In this document: piece by piece, positions 1 through 10,883 of the stretch
How the letters are laid out: each line of letters opens with the position of its first letter
Position numbering within the stretch: position 1 is the stretch's first letter
From: Monocercomonoides exilis
Taxonomy: Eukaryota > Preaxostyla > Oxymonadida > Polymastigidae
NCBI GenBank assembly: GCA_001643675.2
Contig: LSRY02000001.1
Location: 1,297,501-1,361,500 of the forward strand
Reading direction: 5' to 3'
Length of the DNA stretch: 64,000 nucleotides
Translations under genes and position numbers: made by a program
The notes under the pieces: model-generated
The model's database searches: none
What the model was told of the DNA's origin: nothing
Seen by the model: the letters and a program-made list of their open reading frames with translations, nothing else

Positions 1-1
1 A

Positions 2-60
<59 letters not shown>

Positions 61-110
61 AATAAAATAAAATAAAATAAAATAAAATAAAATAAAATAA
101 AATAAAATTT
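1..110. repeat. ATAA / AATAA-type microsatellite
   Basis: Tandem four-base units (ATAA) run over about 1-60 and change to five-base units (AATAA/AAATA) over about 61-110. A T tract follows at about 243-263. No coding signal is visible before the beta-helix gene. A complementary ATTTT array occurs near the other end of the window at 61911-61973. Confidence 0.95.
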
Positions 111-354
111 AATAAAATAAAAATACAAATAAACATTAAAGAAAATAAAAACTTATCCTCCATTATGAAATGCTTGATGATGCGCAAACTTTTCTGATAA
201 TGTTAATAGAATGATCTTCTTTTTTATTTCTAACCCATCAACTTTTTTTTTTTTTTTTTTTTTGAATAAAATGGAGTTTTTTAATCATCATTTCCATAAT
301 TTTCTCAAAGTTAAAAATATTACAATTATTAAGGGCTTCTGATCTTTAGAAAAA

Positions 355-3300
355 TTGAACATTTTAACTTTTTTCCCACAATTCGTTTGTTTCACGTTCA
401 TATTAATTATCGTCTCCATTCTCTTTTTTGATTGGATACCGAGAGCACACTCTCTAAGTGAATTGCATTTGAATGAACAAAGCAAAACAAATGATTCATT
501 AATACATAAAAAGGTTTCATATGGATTTGATGGAAGTTCAATATTCACCAAGGCAAGTTCAAATGTTCATTCTCGCATTATTTTGAGCAACTCTTCACTT
601 TTATTGTCCTTTGCCACACTTGACAAAGTGACTTCAACTCATTCACTTTTCATTGGAAGTTTATCAAGACTCGAAGTCAACCAATGCTCATTTCGTTTCC
701 CAAATCAATCTGATGCTCCTTTCGTTCAATGCAGTGGTATTGCAATTTTGAAAAATCTGTCAATTCTCATTCCACCTGGCCATGTCCTCCTCTCCTCAAT
801 AACTGAATCCACTTGCTCATCCGAAATTACACTAGAGCAATCAACAATTTCTGATATAGCTTTCATCAGAGATGAACCAGTTCTTTGTAAAGGAAGCTGT
901 TTAACTCAAATGCTCGATAATTGCATTTTGACAAATGTATCCATCGCTCCTGTTTCATTTCTACCCAAATCTGAAATAAATCATTCAATAAACAGTCGGC
1001 TCGACAACTGCATGATCAAATCATATGAAAGCTGCACAAACGATGTTGCATTTCACCTTTTCGAACATCCACTGAACTTTTTTACTTTCAACTCTTCTTT
1101 TGAAAAGAATCACCGCTCTTCAAATAGGTTTGGTAATACCATAAGAGCAACAATACATGAATCGGCAACATATTCCCAGTGCGAGTGGAGAGAATGCAAT
1201 GCTCCTGATGGAGGAGCTATTTGCATCAGCAACAACACTGAGGCTTCGCTATCGATTACGGATTCTTTATTCATTGAGTGCACATCCTCAAACAATGGAG
1301 GTGCAATATTTGCACTTAATATAAAATCTATTATCATAAAGAGTTGCACGTTTGATTCTTGCTCAACGGAGAAAATTGGTTACTATTTTGGAGGAGGTAT
1401 TTATTACAATAATATTTTGTCATGCATTTTTAATGATACTATTTTTGAGAATTGTCAAGCAGGAAATGACGGAGGTGGAATGATGTTAATTGCATCTTAT
1501 CCAGAAAATGGAGCAGGCTTGGTGAATTCAATGTTTATTCGTTGCAGCTGCAATTCAGACGGAGATGGAACTGGTGGAGGCTTTGATCAATGCTCATCTT
1601 CTATCAATTTTCCAATCAGTAATTGCGGATTCTTTGAATGCCATTCAGAATACAGTGCAGGAGCTGTGATGCTTTATTTGAAACCGGATTGTGATTGGAT
1701 ACTTCTGTTTTTTTGCTTTTTTCACAATAACACAGCAAAAGTTGCTGGTAATGATATTGTGCTTCATGGATCAACAATGAATAATATTCATCCTTCATGC
1801 ATAACAACATCAACAACAAAGACAGTCAGTTTGTTTTGGAATAATAATACTGATAGAAGCAGTTGGTTAAAAAATGGTGGAAGTGTTCGCTTTGTGTCTT
1901 CTGCCGAATCACAGACAGAAGCAACAGATACAGCATTTTGTGGATTCTATGAAAGTCACCCATGCAGAACAATCAATCACTGCATTTCTCAGATGATCGA
2001 TGAAATTATTGAAGAAATAAGCGTGCTTTCAGGAGTAATTGTGGAGGAAAAAGAAATCGGAATTGGCGATAGAATGATAACCATTCATGGCTCTTCGTCT
2101 TCAGGATCATTCATCAATACGAGATTCAAAGAAGGTGATACAACTCTGTTTGGAGTTGATGGTGGTTCAGGAAACATCAGCGATTTGAGCATTCTCCATA
2201 ACACAGATTTTACCCCTGGAAGGAATGCCATATTGTTTGAAATTAGAGTGTGTGGAATATTCAATTTATCAGATTTGAACATCTCGATGAATGCTGCTCA
2301 TTCAAGAGAATGCTATCTGTTCAATTCCCTCATGAAACTGAATGGAGGACAAATGATTATGGAAAACGTGAAGTGGGATCAAACTTTCAGCGATGCATGC
2401 TTAATTGCACTTTCACAAAATGCAGAAACAATGTTGCTGATGAAAAACTGCACTTTTTCTGATATTGTGCGAATATCAGAGGGAGCCTCTCTTGTGAAAT
2501 CCAATTGCAGTTTGGTGGATCTGACAATGGAAGGATGCACAATTTCCAGATGCGGAAGCACAATATCGGAAAAGGGAGGAGTATTAGACCTTGAGGTTGG
2601 TGCTTCTGGATGTCTGAATGTTAAGGAAGGAGAAATTCACAACTGCTTTGCTTCAACCATCACAGGAAGAGGAGGTGGATTGTTTCTGACGATTTCAGAC
2701 GAAAGTGCAGCATATTCGATTACTGCCTCGTTCTCAGATAACGAAGCCAGATGGGGGAGCGATATGTTTGTGGATTCTGTTAATCTGAAATCCACAGCAA
2801 CTAAGGGGAAAATTTCATCTCTGACTGCTTCGAATGCAACCATCAATACAATTCGGGGGTTTGACGGAGGATACGAAAGAGTCAACATCCCGCTGTGTGT
2901 GTATCTGATTCCATCACCAAAAGATCTTGTCGTGAGCAACAAGGATAGTTTCGATCATTTGCACTGTGGATTTGTTGAGTTTCCTTGTTCGACTTTGAAG
3001 CACACCTTGGATAAACAAGAAGGAGAAAAAAAGGTTTGTGTAAGCGGGATGATAACGATGACAGATGAAGTGGAATTGGAAGTCTCCACATGCACCATTA
3101 GAGGACATGCTGAAGGGAGTGGATGGGTTATCGGGGATGATGCAAATGGTGTTGATTTATCATTGGTGAAAATTAAAGCAGATGCTCTTATTAGTCAGCT
3201 GCTGTTTTCTTTGCCTTCAGAATTGCAGTCGCACAAAGCATTCATTTCTGTGACATCGGCTGCAAAGCTGACAATGGAGAAATGCTCAATTTCAATGCAA

Positions 3301-6300
3301 AATACAGAAGCAGAGCTTTCCTTTGTGTTCATGGAAGCAACAAGCGGTTTTGTTAATATCACAAAGTTTGTCACAAATTCTATTTCATTGGCTGGCTTTC
3401 CTCTTATTTCACTGGGAGGAGCAAGCACTTTTGGAACAATCGATGCTTTGGAATTAACGGAGGTCTCTTCAAAAGCCGAGTGCGACTTAATGTGTGTTGG
3501 AAATGGGGCATCAATTACTGTGAGTAATTCAAAAATATGTGAAGCGGAAGTCCCTCTGTCGGATCAGTTGTCCTCCTTTCGCTCTCTTTCTGCAATCGGT
3601 GGGAAGGCTGTGTCACTAAAGAACTGCTCTTTTCTTGGATTCTCTTCATTTGGAAAGAATGGAGGAGCAGTTGAATGCGTGCTGGAAAGCGGATGCTCAT
3701 TCGAAGTTATTGGTGGTTTGTTCGAGAATAGCAGATGCACTGGTGGAAATGGAGGTGGAGTGTTTGTTGAGATGAAAGAAGGATCATGGTTCAGCGTTGG
3801 AAATGTGTCAGACACTGAGACAAAAAATGAAGAGGATTCTGATAGCGGAAGAAATGGAGTAACAGAATTGAAGAACTGCGATTCAGCAAGGAGCGAGGAG
3901 GGAAATGGAGGTAATGGAGGAGGACTATACTTGTTGTTGGTTGGGAGTTCTTCAAATTTCATTCTGAAAGAAGTGATGTTTGAAGAATGCCATGCCAATG
4001 CAGGTCAGAATGTGTTTGTGAGTTCAGAGGATCTTTCTCCTGTGATTAACAAAAATACACTGGAATTTAATTTTGATTTGAATGATTTAACTCAGTTGTG
4101 TGGATGTGAAAGAGGAACAACAAGTGAAGATTGTGTAATTCCACTTGTTTTATATTTTTGGACAAACATGTCAAAGGAAGCACATGCTGGTGGGAACAAA
4201 AGTGGGGATATCGCAATATGCGGATTTGCCGAATATCCATGTGCAACAATTGAGAAGGCTCTGAAAAGGCTTGGTGAAAGTGATGAAAAGAAAATTGTTG
4301 TGAGAGGGTATTCCGAAATGAGGAGTGAAGTTGGATTGGATGGATCATCAACATTGACATCAGGAAATGATGAGGTTGCCTCAATTGCATTCTCTCCGAA
4401 TATGAAAGGTTTGGAAAGGAAGGCTGTTTGGTGTCACGGCAATCTCTGTATTGAGAAGATTGAACTGCAAATACCTCTGAGTTTTGAAAACGGTGCAGAT
4501 GTACTCATTTTCTTTGATACGTCAGATGGAAATGCGAACATGAAAGAGTGTTGCTTTGAGGTGGCGAGTTCAGAAAGTGGATATCTTGATTATTCTCTGC
4601 TTTATGCTCCAAAAGGAAACGTTTTTATTTGCAGCTCAAGAATTACCAATCTGAAGTCACAAAAGGAACTGATCACTATCACAACATTTTCTCAAATCGA
4701 TTTATGGAATGCAACAGTGAGAGATGTGGAGTTGAAAGGAAAAAGTGTCATTTCCATTGAAGATGTGAGCCAGAAATGGAGAATTAAAGATAACGTTGAC
4801 AATGAATGGAATATCATTGTCATCAAGTGTTCATTCGAACATATAAAGCAGAATAGATCTCAATACCCGTCGCTGATCGAATGGTCAGGAAACGGTGATG
4901 CAAAGATGAAGATAGAAAACTCAACAATGACAGACTGCGGGTCTGAAGCTTCCAGCAAAGGAGGAGGAATTCTGTTCTGTCTGAGCGAAGGAGGACGGAT
5001 GGAATGTGTGAATTCTCTTGTGCTGAGCTGTTTCTGCTCATCTTCTGGAAGAGGAGGCGGTCTGTATTTGAAAAGCTCATACGAAGGCGAGATGAAGCTG
5101 CCTTTCATTCTTTCAGATGTGACATTTCTCGGAAACAAGGCTTTTCGCGGGAGAGATGTGTATGTGCAGTGCCAAACAATTCAAAAGCAGGTTGGAGAAG
5201 AGCAGTTTATGTTGGATTTCAGATCACCCTTTGTGAAGGATCTGGCAATGTGGGGATGCTCAGAAGGTGGATATGCGACAGAGGAAGATTTGCTGCTGTT
5301 GGTCGTTATATATCGAAGTGAAACAATCTTTGTTTCAGGCGCAACGATCAACAGTTCGAACACAAAGCAATGCGGCGAGATTGCTTCACCATGCTCATCT
5401 CTGGATGTGGGTGCTCGCCACGTGATCGGAAGCCAATATTCACAGATTCTTGTGGAAAAAAGCACCACTCTGGAGAATGAGCTTGTTCTGAGAAGCGTTT
5501 CTGTAAAATCATTCAACAGCGAAATAAGCGCATCTGTGATAGTCGAAGGACTAATTGGAGGAAATGCGAAAAGTGTAATATCTGTGAAACAAAGCATCAC
5601 ATTCGAGCGAATTTGCTTCAATTTTGGAGAAATAATGAAAAGCGAACACAAATCCCTGATTCTTGCTGAAGACGGACGACTGAGACTGTATGTCGTTGAG
5701 TTCAGAAGAAAAGAATCCGAAAAATTTGTAGTTAAACCAGATGTTCCATTTTCTCTAGTTGAAGCAAAAGGTGGAAGCATCACATTCGACAGTTGCACGG
5801 TTTCTGATTTGTCTTTTCAGAATTGTCTGTTCCACTTTGCTGAAGTCAAAGAAATAAAGATGAGCGAATTGAATGCATCAAAGGTGATTGCGAAAAGAAG
5901 CATCATTGAATGCACTGAATGCGAAAGTGTGATGATTTCAAAGCAAAATGTTAATGAAGTGGATGTTGAGAGAGGAAGCTGGATGGAGTTGGCAGATTGT
6001 GAAAGCGGAACAGTCAATGTTTCGTTGGTTGAAATCAAAAACATAACAAATCAAGCAGACATATCAAGCGGAATGCACTTCAAGTCAACTTCATCGATGG
6101 TTGAACTCTCAAATTGCTCATTTGTGGGATGCAAGATTAATTCACATATCGGCAAAGCGATGATGATTGCCCAATGCAACAATGTTTTCATCAGTTCGTG
6201 CATATTAGATGGAGAAGCAAATTCAGGAGAAGAAAGAAAAACAAATGAGGAGAAGCTGTGCAGATGGAACGGTTCGCTCTTGGACACAAGCAGAAGCAAT

Positions 6301-8280
6301 GTTGTGATGAGGGATACAATCATCACAAATTCGTCAGTTGGCGGTCTGTCAATATCAAGTGGGAGCATGAAAATCGTGAAGGGAGAATTTATAGAGAACA
6401 ACCCGTCAATTGCAAATTACCCATCCGCTCGAAGAAATATTATGTGCAATGAATCTGGGATGTTGCACATTCAGAGCTTGAAAGATGGGGATGGATTGAA
6501 AGATAATTCCTCTCTGTGGATTTTGAATGAAGGCTGTGAGCTACAAGGAATAGCAGAAGAAAGATCTAATTCGCTGTTTATTCCAGTGCTAGGAAGCGTG
6601 GAAGCAGAAGAAACTGGTGATGAAATTGAGCTCATTTTCAAAGGTCAGCTGTTGCTCCCATGTGATTTATCATTCTGGGTTGCTTATAAAACCACTGACT
6701 CTGAGCTTGTTGAGGATTTTTCATTCGTAATTGAAGGATATGAAAGTGAGAATGAAGTCCATGGAAGAGTTTCGTCTTCACAGGTGCAAAACGCATCAAA
6801 CGAAACAGAAGTTTCAGTTGGAATATACTTTGGAAATCCAAAGAGTTCAACTGAGCCTTTCGTTCTGAAGAATAGAAGTGAAACAAAGGCAAAAGGAGAC
6901 GAAAGGATCGTTGAAGGTGGAAATGAGAAGAAGTCGTGGTGGGTTGTGATTGTGATTGTTATGGCAATTGTTCTTTTTGTTGTTTTGATGATTGCTGTGA
7001 TTTCTACTGTTCGCTGGAGAAAGCAAAAGAGAAGAACAGAAGAGCTGGAAGTGATTGTGGAAGACACAGTGAAGAAGGATCCGAAGCTGATTGAGATGGT
7101 GACGATGGAGATGTCGCCTGAGGAGCAATGGAGGAGAGCAGAGAGGGAGGCAGAGAAGAAGAATGAAGAGAGGATCCAGAAGAGGGTGTATGAAAAAAGT
7201 TTGGGACACTCAGAATCATCAGAGCATTTGTTGAGTGAGAGCGGTTCCACTGAATACATCTTGGGGAGAGACTCAGACAAGATCCCTGATTGGGTGTTGG
7301 AAAAGGAGGAGGAAGAAGAGGTGAGAAAGAGATCTCCTTCACCATCCATTTCATCCACTTCCACCACTTCGACAACTGATTCAGATTCGACATTTGTTCG
7401 GGGTGAGGATCTGTGTCCCACCACCTCGTCGATGTCAAATCTGGTGGATGCGATGGCATGTTCATCTCCTCATGAGAAGCTGATTGTGGATCTGAGGGAT
7501 TCATTGTTCATGCTGCTGCATGGAAGCAACAAGACAAAGGAGATGCTGATTGGATCCTTGAAGGAGAGGGAGCAGACAGCTGCTCAGATCCTGTTCTGGG
7601 TGGCTAATCTGGCACTCCATTCGTTTGATGAAATGGAAAATCCACTTCAGTCATTGGCCAGCCTGAGTCCGCATATTGTGTTGTTTTCTGAACACATGGT
7701 GATCTGCCTTGTGATGCGCTCTGACTTCTCATCGGATGATAGTTCAGATTCCTCATCGATCTCTTCATTACCTGTTGTCTCTTCTTCGTCGTCCAATATT
7801 TCAGTGATGAGCGAGAGATTCACAGACTCTCCACCTCCTTCATCTGCCTTTGAGGATGAGGACGATTTCAAAAAAGAGTGTCTGAGGTGGAAGGCGCCTG
7901 AGCTGTTGATCAACAAGAAGATGGGAGCAACAAAGGAATCAATTGCCTTTTCGATTGGGATGATGCTGTGGGAGTGCTTAGCTTTGGAGATCCCGTTTGG
8001 GGAGTATGAAGGTGTGGTGGCAGGGCAGAAGATAGTGAACGGAGAAAGACCGAATTTCAGAAAGGCTGAAGAATCAAAACTTCTTCAGTTGATACAAGCT
8101 TGTTTTGCACAAAACGGAGAAGACAGACCGACTTTGACACATCTCAAAAGAGAGTTCATTCAACTTTTCCCTCCAGGAGCTGCTGTGCTCACAATATCTG
8201 ATGCAATAGACTTGGAGGAATCAAGAGAAGGCAATGACCAATCCACCACTGGTTATTCGTCAATTGTATCAAGAAATTGA
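355..8280 (+). CDS. Giant single-pass beta-helix (pectin-lyase-like) surface protein with cytoplasmic pseudokinase
   Basis: One open frame of 2,641 codons. A hydrophobic N-terminal stretch (about residues 8-27) looks like a signal peptide. It is followed by about 2,150 residues of short beta-strand repeats rich in GGA/GGG turns and Cys, as in parallel beta-helix proteins. The motif C-G-x4/5-P-C-x-[ST] recurs at about residues 529, 871, 1289 and 1673, marking modules of about 340-420 residues. A transmembrane segment lies at about 2195-2220 (VVIVIVMAIVLFVVLMIAV). The tail is charged and Ser-rich, and a kinase C-lobe-like region spans about 2510-2605 (KAPELL, then GMMLWECLALEIPFGEY and DRPTLTHLKREF). 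The Gly loop, HRD and DFG are not recognisable, so it is probably catalytically dead. Similar architectures are known from oxymonads (from memory, not searched). The frame opens at 343 and has no ATG until about residue 187, so the 5' end is unresolved and an upstream exon is likely. Confidence 0.85.
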   Translation: MNILTFFPQFVCFTFILIIVSILFFDWIPRAHSLSELHLNEQSKTNDSLIHKKVSYGFDGSSIFTKASSNVHSRIILSNSSLLLSFATLDKVTSTHSLFIGSLSRLEVNQCSFRFPNQSDAPFVQCSGIAILKNLSILIPPGHVLLSSITESTCSSEITLEQSTISDIAFIRDEPVLCKGSCLTQMLDNCILTNVSIAPVSFLPKSEINHSINSRLDNCMIKSYESCTNDVAFHLFEHPLNFFTFNSSFEKNHRSSNRFGNTIRATIHESATYSQCEWRECNAPDGGAICISNNTEASLSITDSLFIECTSSNNGGAIFALNIKSIIIKSCTFDSCSTEKIGYYFGGGIYYNNILSCIFNDTIFENCQAGNDGGGMMLIASYPENGAGLVNSMFIRCSCNSDGDGTGGGFDQCSSSINFPISNCGFFECHSEYSAGAVMLYLKPDCDWILLFFCFFHNNTAKVAGNDIVLHGSTMNNIHPSCITTSTTKTVSLFWNNNTDRSSWLKNGGSVRFVSSAESQTEATDTAFCGFYESHPCRTINHCISQMIDEIIEEISVLSGVIVEEKEIGIGDRMITIHGSSSSGSFINTRFKEGDTTLFGVDGGSGNISDLSILHNTDFTPGRNAILFEIRVCGIFNLSDLNISMNAAHSRECYLFNSLMKLNGGQMIMENVKWDQTFSDACLIALSQNAETMLLMKNCTFSDIVRISEGASLVKSNCSLVDLTMEGCTISRCGSTISEKGGVLDLEVGASGCLNVKEGEIHNCFASTITGRGGGLFLTISDESAAYSITASFSDNEARWGSDMFVDSVNLKSTATKGKISSLTASNATINTIRGFDGGYERVNIPLCVYLIPSPKDLVVSNKDSFDHLHCGFVEFPCSTLKHTLDKQEGEKKVCVSGMITMTDEVELEVSTCTIRGHAEGSGWVIGDDANGVDLSLVKIKADALISQLLFSLPSELQSHKAFISVTSAAKLTMEKCSISMQNTEAELSFVFMEATSGFVNITKFVTNSISLAGFPLISLGGASTFGTIDALELTEVSSKAECDLMCVGNGASITVSNSKICEAEVPLSDQLSSFRSLSAIGGKAVSLKNCSFLGFSSFGKNGGAVECVLESGCSFEVIGGLFENSRCTGGNGGGVFVEMKEGSWFSVGNVSDTETKNEEDSDSGRNGVTELKNCDSARSEEGNGGNGGGLYLLLVGSSSNFILKEVMFEECHANAGQNVFVSSEDLSPVINKNTLEFNFDLNDLTQLCGCERGTTSEDCVIPLVLYFWTNMSKEAHAGGNKSGDIAICGFAEYPCATIEKALKRLGESDEKKIVVRGYSEMRSEVGLDGSSTLTSGNDEVASIAFSPNMKGLERKAVWCHGNLCIEKIELQIPLSFENGADVLIFFDTSDGNANMKECCFEVASSESGYLDYSLLYAPKGNVFICSSRITNLKSQKELITITTFSQIDLWNATVRDVELKGKSVISIEDVSQKWRIKDNVDNEWNIIVIKCSFEHIKQNRSQYPSLIEWSGNGDAKMKIENSTMTDCGSEASSKGGGILFCLSEGGRMECVNSLVLSCFCSSSGRGGGLYLKSSYEGEMKLPFILSDVTFLGNKAFRGRDVYVQCQTIQKQVGEEQFMLDFRSPFVKDLAMWGCSEGGYATEEDLLLLVVIYRSETIFVSGATINSSNTKQCGEIASPCSSLDVGARHVIGSQYSQILVEKSTTLENELVLRSVSVKSFNSEISASVIVEGLIGGNAKSVISVKQSITFERICFNFGEIMKSEHKSLILAEDGRLRLYVVEFRRKESEKFVVKPDVPFSLVEAKGGSITFDSCTVSDLSFQNCLFHFAEVKEIKMSELNASKVIAKRSIIECTECESVMISKQNVNEVDVERGSWMELADCESGTVNVSLVEIKNITNQADISSGMHFKSTSSMVELSNCSFVGCKINSHIGKAMMIAQCNNVFISSCILDGEANSGEERKTNEEKLCRWNGSLLDTSRSNVVMRDTIITNSSVGGLSISSGSMKIVKGEFIENNPSIANYPSARRNIMCNESGMLHIQSLKDGDGLKDNSSLWILNEGCELQGIAEERSNSLFIPVLGSVEAEETGDEIELIFKGQLLLPCDLSFWVAYKTTDSELVEDFSFVIEGYESENEVHGRVSSSQVQNASNETEVSVGIYFGNPKSSTEPFVLKNRSETKAKGDERIVEGGNEKKSWWVVIVIVMAIVLFVVLMIAVISTVRWRKQKRRTEELEVIVEDTVKKDPKLIEMVTMEMSPEEQWRRAEREAEKKNEERIQKRVYEKSLGHSESSEHLLSESGSTEYILGRDSDKIPDWVLEKEEEEEVRKRSPSPSISSTSTTSTTDSDSTFVRGEDLCPTTSSMSNLVDAMACSSPHEKLIVDLRDSLFMLLHGSNKTKEMLIGSLKEREQTAAQILFWVANLALHSFDEMENPLQSLASLSPHIVLFSEHMVICLVMRSDFSSDDSSDSSSISSLPVVSSSSSNISVMSERFTDSPPPSSAFEDEDDFKKECLRWKAPELLINKKMGATKESIAFSIGMMLWECLALEIPFGEYEGVVAGQKIVNGERPNFRKAEESKLLQLIQACFAQNGEDRPTLTHLKREFIQLFPPGAAVLTISDAIDLEESREGNDQSTTGYSSIVSRN

Positions 8281-8849
8281 ACAACTGAGAATAGTTGATG
8301 TGAGATCCAATGTATTCGCATCAAATGCGTCATTTGTTTCTTTTTATCATTTTTCAGTTTTTTGCTGTTCGGCACATTAGATTTTATGTTTTTCTCTCTC
8401 ACTTCAAATGGCTGTTTTCGAAAGGAATCGGCCAGCACGTGAACAAGCTACCACTTGAATATATAGTAATTTCATTGACTTTTCTTTTGGCTTTCTCTAA
8501 TATTCGGAATTAATAATCACAAATAATTATAACATGTTTTTTGAAATTTCATTCAAATTCGTATTGCAAACCTAAAAAAAATAGCATGAGTATTTGCTTC
8601 GCAGGAGCATTTTGTAATATGTCTTTAATCTATAATGTCATTCTGGATATAGCTTTAAATTCAGTTTTACATGTTTTCAGAAATAAAAAAAACTCTCCAC
8701 ACTCAAAGATATGTAGCTCATTATAAAAAATTGCTTCAGTGATTCTGTTCATGAATACGAATGTATGCATATTTTTCTGTTTTCTCACATTCGCTGTTTC
8801 CTTCTGAACATTCTCGTTCCATTGAAACGACCAAAAAAGAATTGAACAA
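8281..8849. other. Intergenic, AT-rich
   Basis: 569 bases between the surface-protein stop and the HisRS start. Short open stretches exist on both strands but lack coding character. I see no RNA gene or repeat. It must contain the HisRS promoter, but no element can be named with confidence. Confidence 0.6.
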
Positions 8850-10883
8850 ATGAATGCTATGGGCATGATCAACATAATGGCTGCTGTATCAAGCGATGCA
8901 GAAGGAAAGCAAGTGGCGCAAGGATTTATCCTGAAGCCGCCCAAAGGGATGCAAGATATCGAACCAAATGAAATGGCCAAGCGGGACTGGGTGCTGAACA
9001 CGATTGAATCTGTTTTCAAAAAGCATTCGATACCGAAGCTGGACACGCCGGTGATGGAGCGGCGGGAAATCCTATATGCAAAGGCGAGCGAAGAGACGAC
9101 GAAGCAGATCTACGATATTGTGCCGAGGGTGGAGGGGAACGAGGACGAGAAAGAAGCGAAAGAAGGCGGTGCTCTGGAGCACGAGCGGCTGGCGCTGCGG
9201 TTTGACCTGACAGTGTCGCTTGCGCGATATGTGGCGCAGCACAATCTGCGGTCGTTTGCGCGGTACCAGTATGGGAAGGTGTACCGGGGAGAGAACGTGT
9301 CGAAGGCGAAAGGGCGGTTCAGAGAGTTCATGCAGTTCGACTTCGACATGATCGGGGTGGAGATGCCCGACTTCCCCGACATCCGCACGATCCTTATCCT
9401 GGCAGAGATATTCCAGGCGCTGTCGCTCACGCCGACATTCACGATCTTCCTGAACCACCGAGTGCTTCTGCGGGCGCTGATGGGTGTGTGCGGGGTGCAG
9501 CCGGAGCTTCAGATGACGTGCTGCAGCAGTATCGACAAGCTGGACAAGCTGCCGTGGGCGAAGGTGGAGGAGGAGCTGATTGGGAAAGGGGTGAACAAGG
9601 AAGCGGTGAGCAAGCTGGAGTTTTTGGATCAATTTGCAATCAGGCCGAATGTTGCACAGCCTGTCACTCCGGGTGAAGGAGCACCCACCACAAAATTCTC
9701 GGAAACGTTGCACAAACAATTCCTGGAAACGCTCGAAAAAGTGGAAAAGATGATTCTCGACTCGCCGTTTTATCAGAACGAGAAAGAGAACGATGAAAGT
9801 GCCTCCTCATCTTCAAGCAGCACAGCGGGATCAGATGCTCCATCGGCGCAGCCACTTTTGGCGTTTCCTCAGCGAAGCGAAGTTGTGGCAGCGATTGGCA
9901 CGCTTCGGAAGGTTTATGGTGTTGTGTCGAGCACAGCGCTTCCGTTGTGCCTGTGCTTCAACCCGTCTCTGGCGAGAGGGCACGACTACTACACAGGGCT
10001 GATCTTCGAAGGGTGCTTCTGGGACGCTGCAACGGGGATGAGCTCGCAGGGCACGTGTGTTGGAGGTGGGCGGTACGACAAGCTGATTGGGATTCTGTCG
10101 CCGTCGCTGGGGAACATACCGGCCATTGGGTTTGGGATTGGGTTTGAGAGGCTGGTGGCGCTGGTGACAGAGGAGCGGCTGAGAGAGGCAGGGGTGCTGG
10201 GAAGAGGGAAGGCGGATGTGATGGTTGCACCAATCGGCTTTTCGAAAGAGGAGGTTGGGGGCGCAGAGGTGCTTGGGGCGCTGTTCAGGGCAGAGATGAG
10301 GCTGGCTGCGAGTGGGCTGCGAGTGGAGCTGTGGAAGAGCACAAACTGCAACACGAAGCAGATCATTCCGGAGTGTGTGCGGCAGGAGATAGCAGTGCTT
10401 GTGCAGATGGGGCAGAGAGAAGTGGAGGAAGGAACAGTTGTGGCAAAGCGCGTGGAAGAGCGAAAGAAGAATGTCCCTGGCGGAGGAAAGGGGAAGAAGC
10501 CTCAAGAAAGTAAAGAGAATGCAGAGGGTTCTGCTTCTCAGTCATCATCTGCATCGTCTTCTTTGACTCCATCCTCTTCTTCAACGCCTTCAGATAGTGT
10601 ACAGGCGGAGAAGGCAGAGGAAGTGAAGATGAAGACATTCTCGCTGGAAGACAAAGAGCTTATTGAGCAGATCAGGGTGTGGATGGTTGTGGCAGAGCGA
10701 GAAAGGAAAGAGAGGGAAATTGCAGAAAGAGAGCAGAAAGAAAAGGAAGCAGCAGAGCTGGCCAAAAAAGAAGCAAAAAGAAGAGAGAAAGAAAGAAGAA
10801 GGGAGCAGGCAAAAGCAAAAGAGGCAGAACAAAAAGAAGCCGCACAAAAAGAGGCAGCACAGCAAGAAGCAAAAGAAGAATAG
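8850..10883 (+). CDS. HARS: Histidyl-tRNA synthetase, cytosolic type, with low-complexity insertion
   Basis: Class II synthetase that charges tRNA-His, 677 residues, intronless. Motif 1 begins at KPPKGMQDIEP (about residue 29). The motif 2 region shows RYQYGKVYRGE and FREFMQFDFDMIG. The HisRS signature LARGHDYYTG is at about 373 and motif 3 GFGIGFERLV at about 428. The anticodon-binding domain follows, with GQREVEEGTVVAKRV aligning to its late strands. It is interrupted by about 75 residues of Lys/Ser-rich insert before its final helix (FSLEDKELIEQIRVW), then a Lys/Glu-rich tail likely to be helical. Family members are usually about 420-510 residues. ATG 8850 is used, but ATGs at codons 4, 6 and 10 are alternatives. 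GC content is clearly higher than in the flanks. Ends with TAG. Confidence 0.95.
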   Translation: MNAMGMINIMAAVSSDAEGKQVAQGFILKPPKGMQDIEPNEMAKRDWVLNTIESVFKKHSIPKLDTPVMERREILYAKASEETTKQIYDIVPRVEGNEDEKEAKEGGALEHERLALRFDLTVSLARYVAQHNLRSFARYQYGKVYRGENVSKAKGRFREFMQFDFDMIGVEMPDFPDIRTILILAEIFQALSLTPTFTIFLNHRVLLRALMGVCGVQPELQMTCCSSIDKLDKLPWAKVEEELIGKGVNKEAVSKLEFLDQFAIRPNVAQPVTPGEGAPTTKFSETLHKQFLETLEKVEKMILDSPFYQNEKENDESASSSSSSTAGSDAPSAQPLLAFPQRSEVVAAIGTLRKVYGVVSSTALPLCLCFNPSLARGHDYYTGLIFEGCFWDAATGMSSQGTCVGGGRYDKLIGILSPSLGNIPAIGFGIGFERLVALVTEERLREAGVLGRGKADVMVAPIGFSKEEVGGAEVLGALFRAEMRLAASGLRVELWKSTNCNTKQIIPECVRQEIAVLVQMGQREVEEGTVVAKRVEERKKNVPGGGKGKKPQESKENAEGSASQSSSASSSLTPSSSSTPSDSVQAEKAEEVKMKTFSLEDKELIEQIRVWMVVAERERKEREIAEREQKEKEAAELAKKEAKRREKERRREQAKAKEAEQKEAAQKEAAQQEAKEE

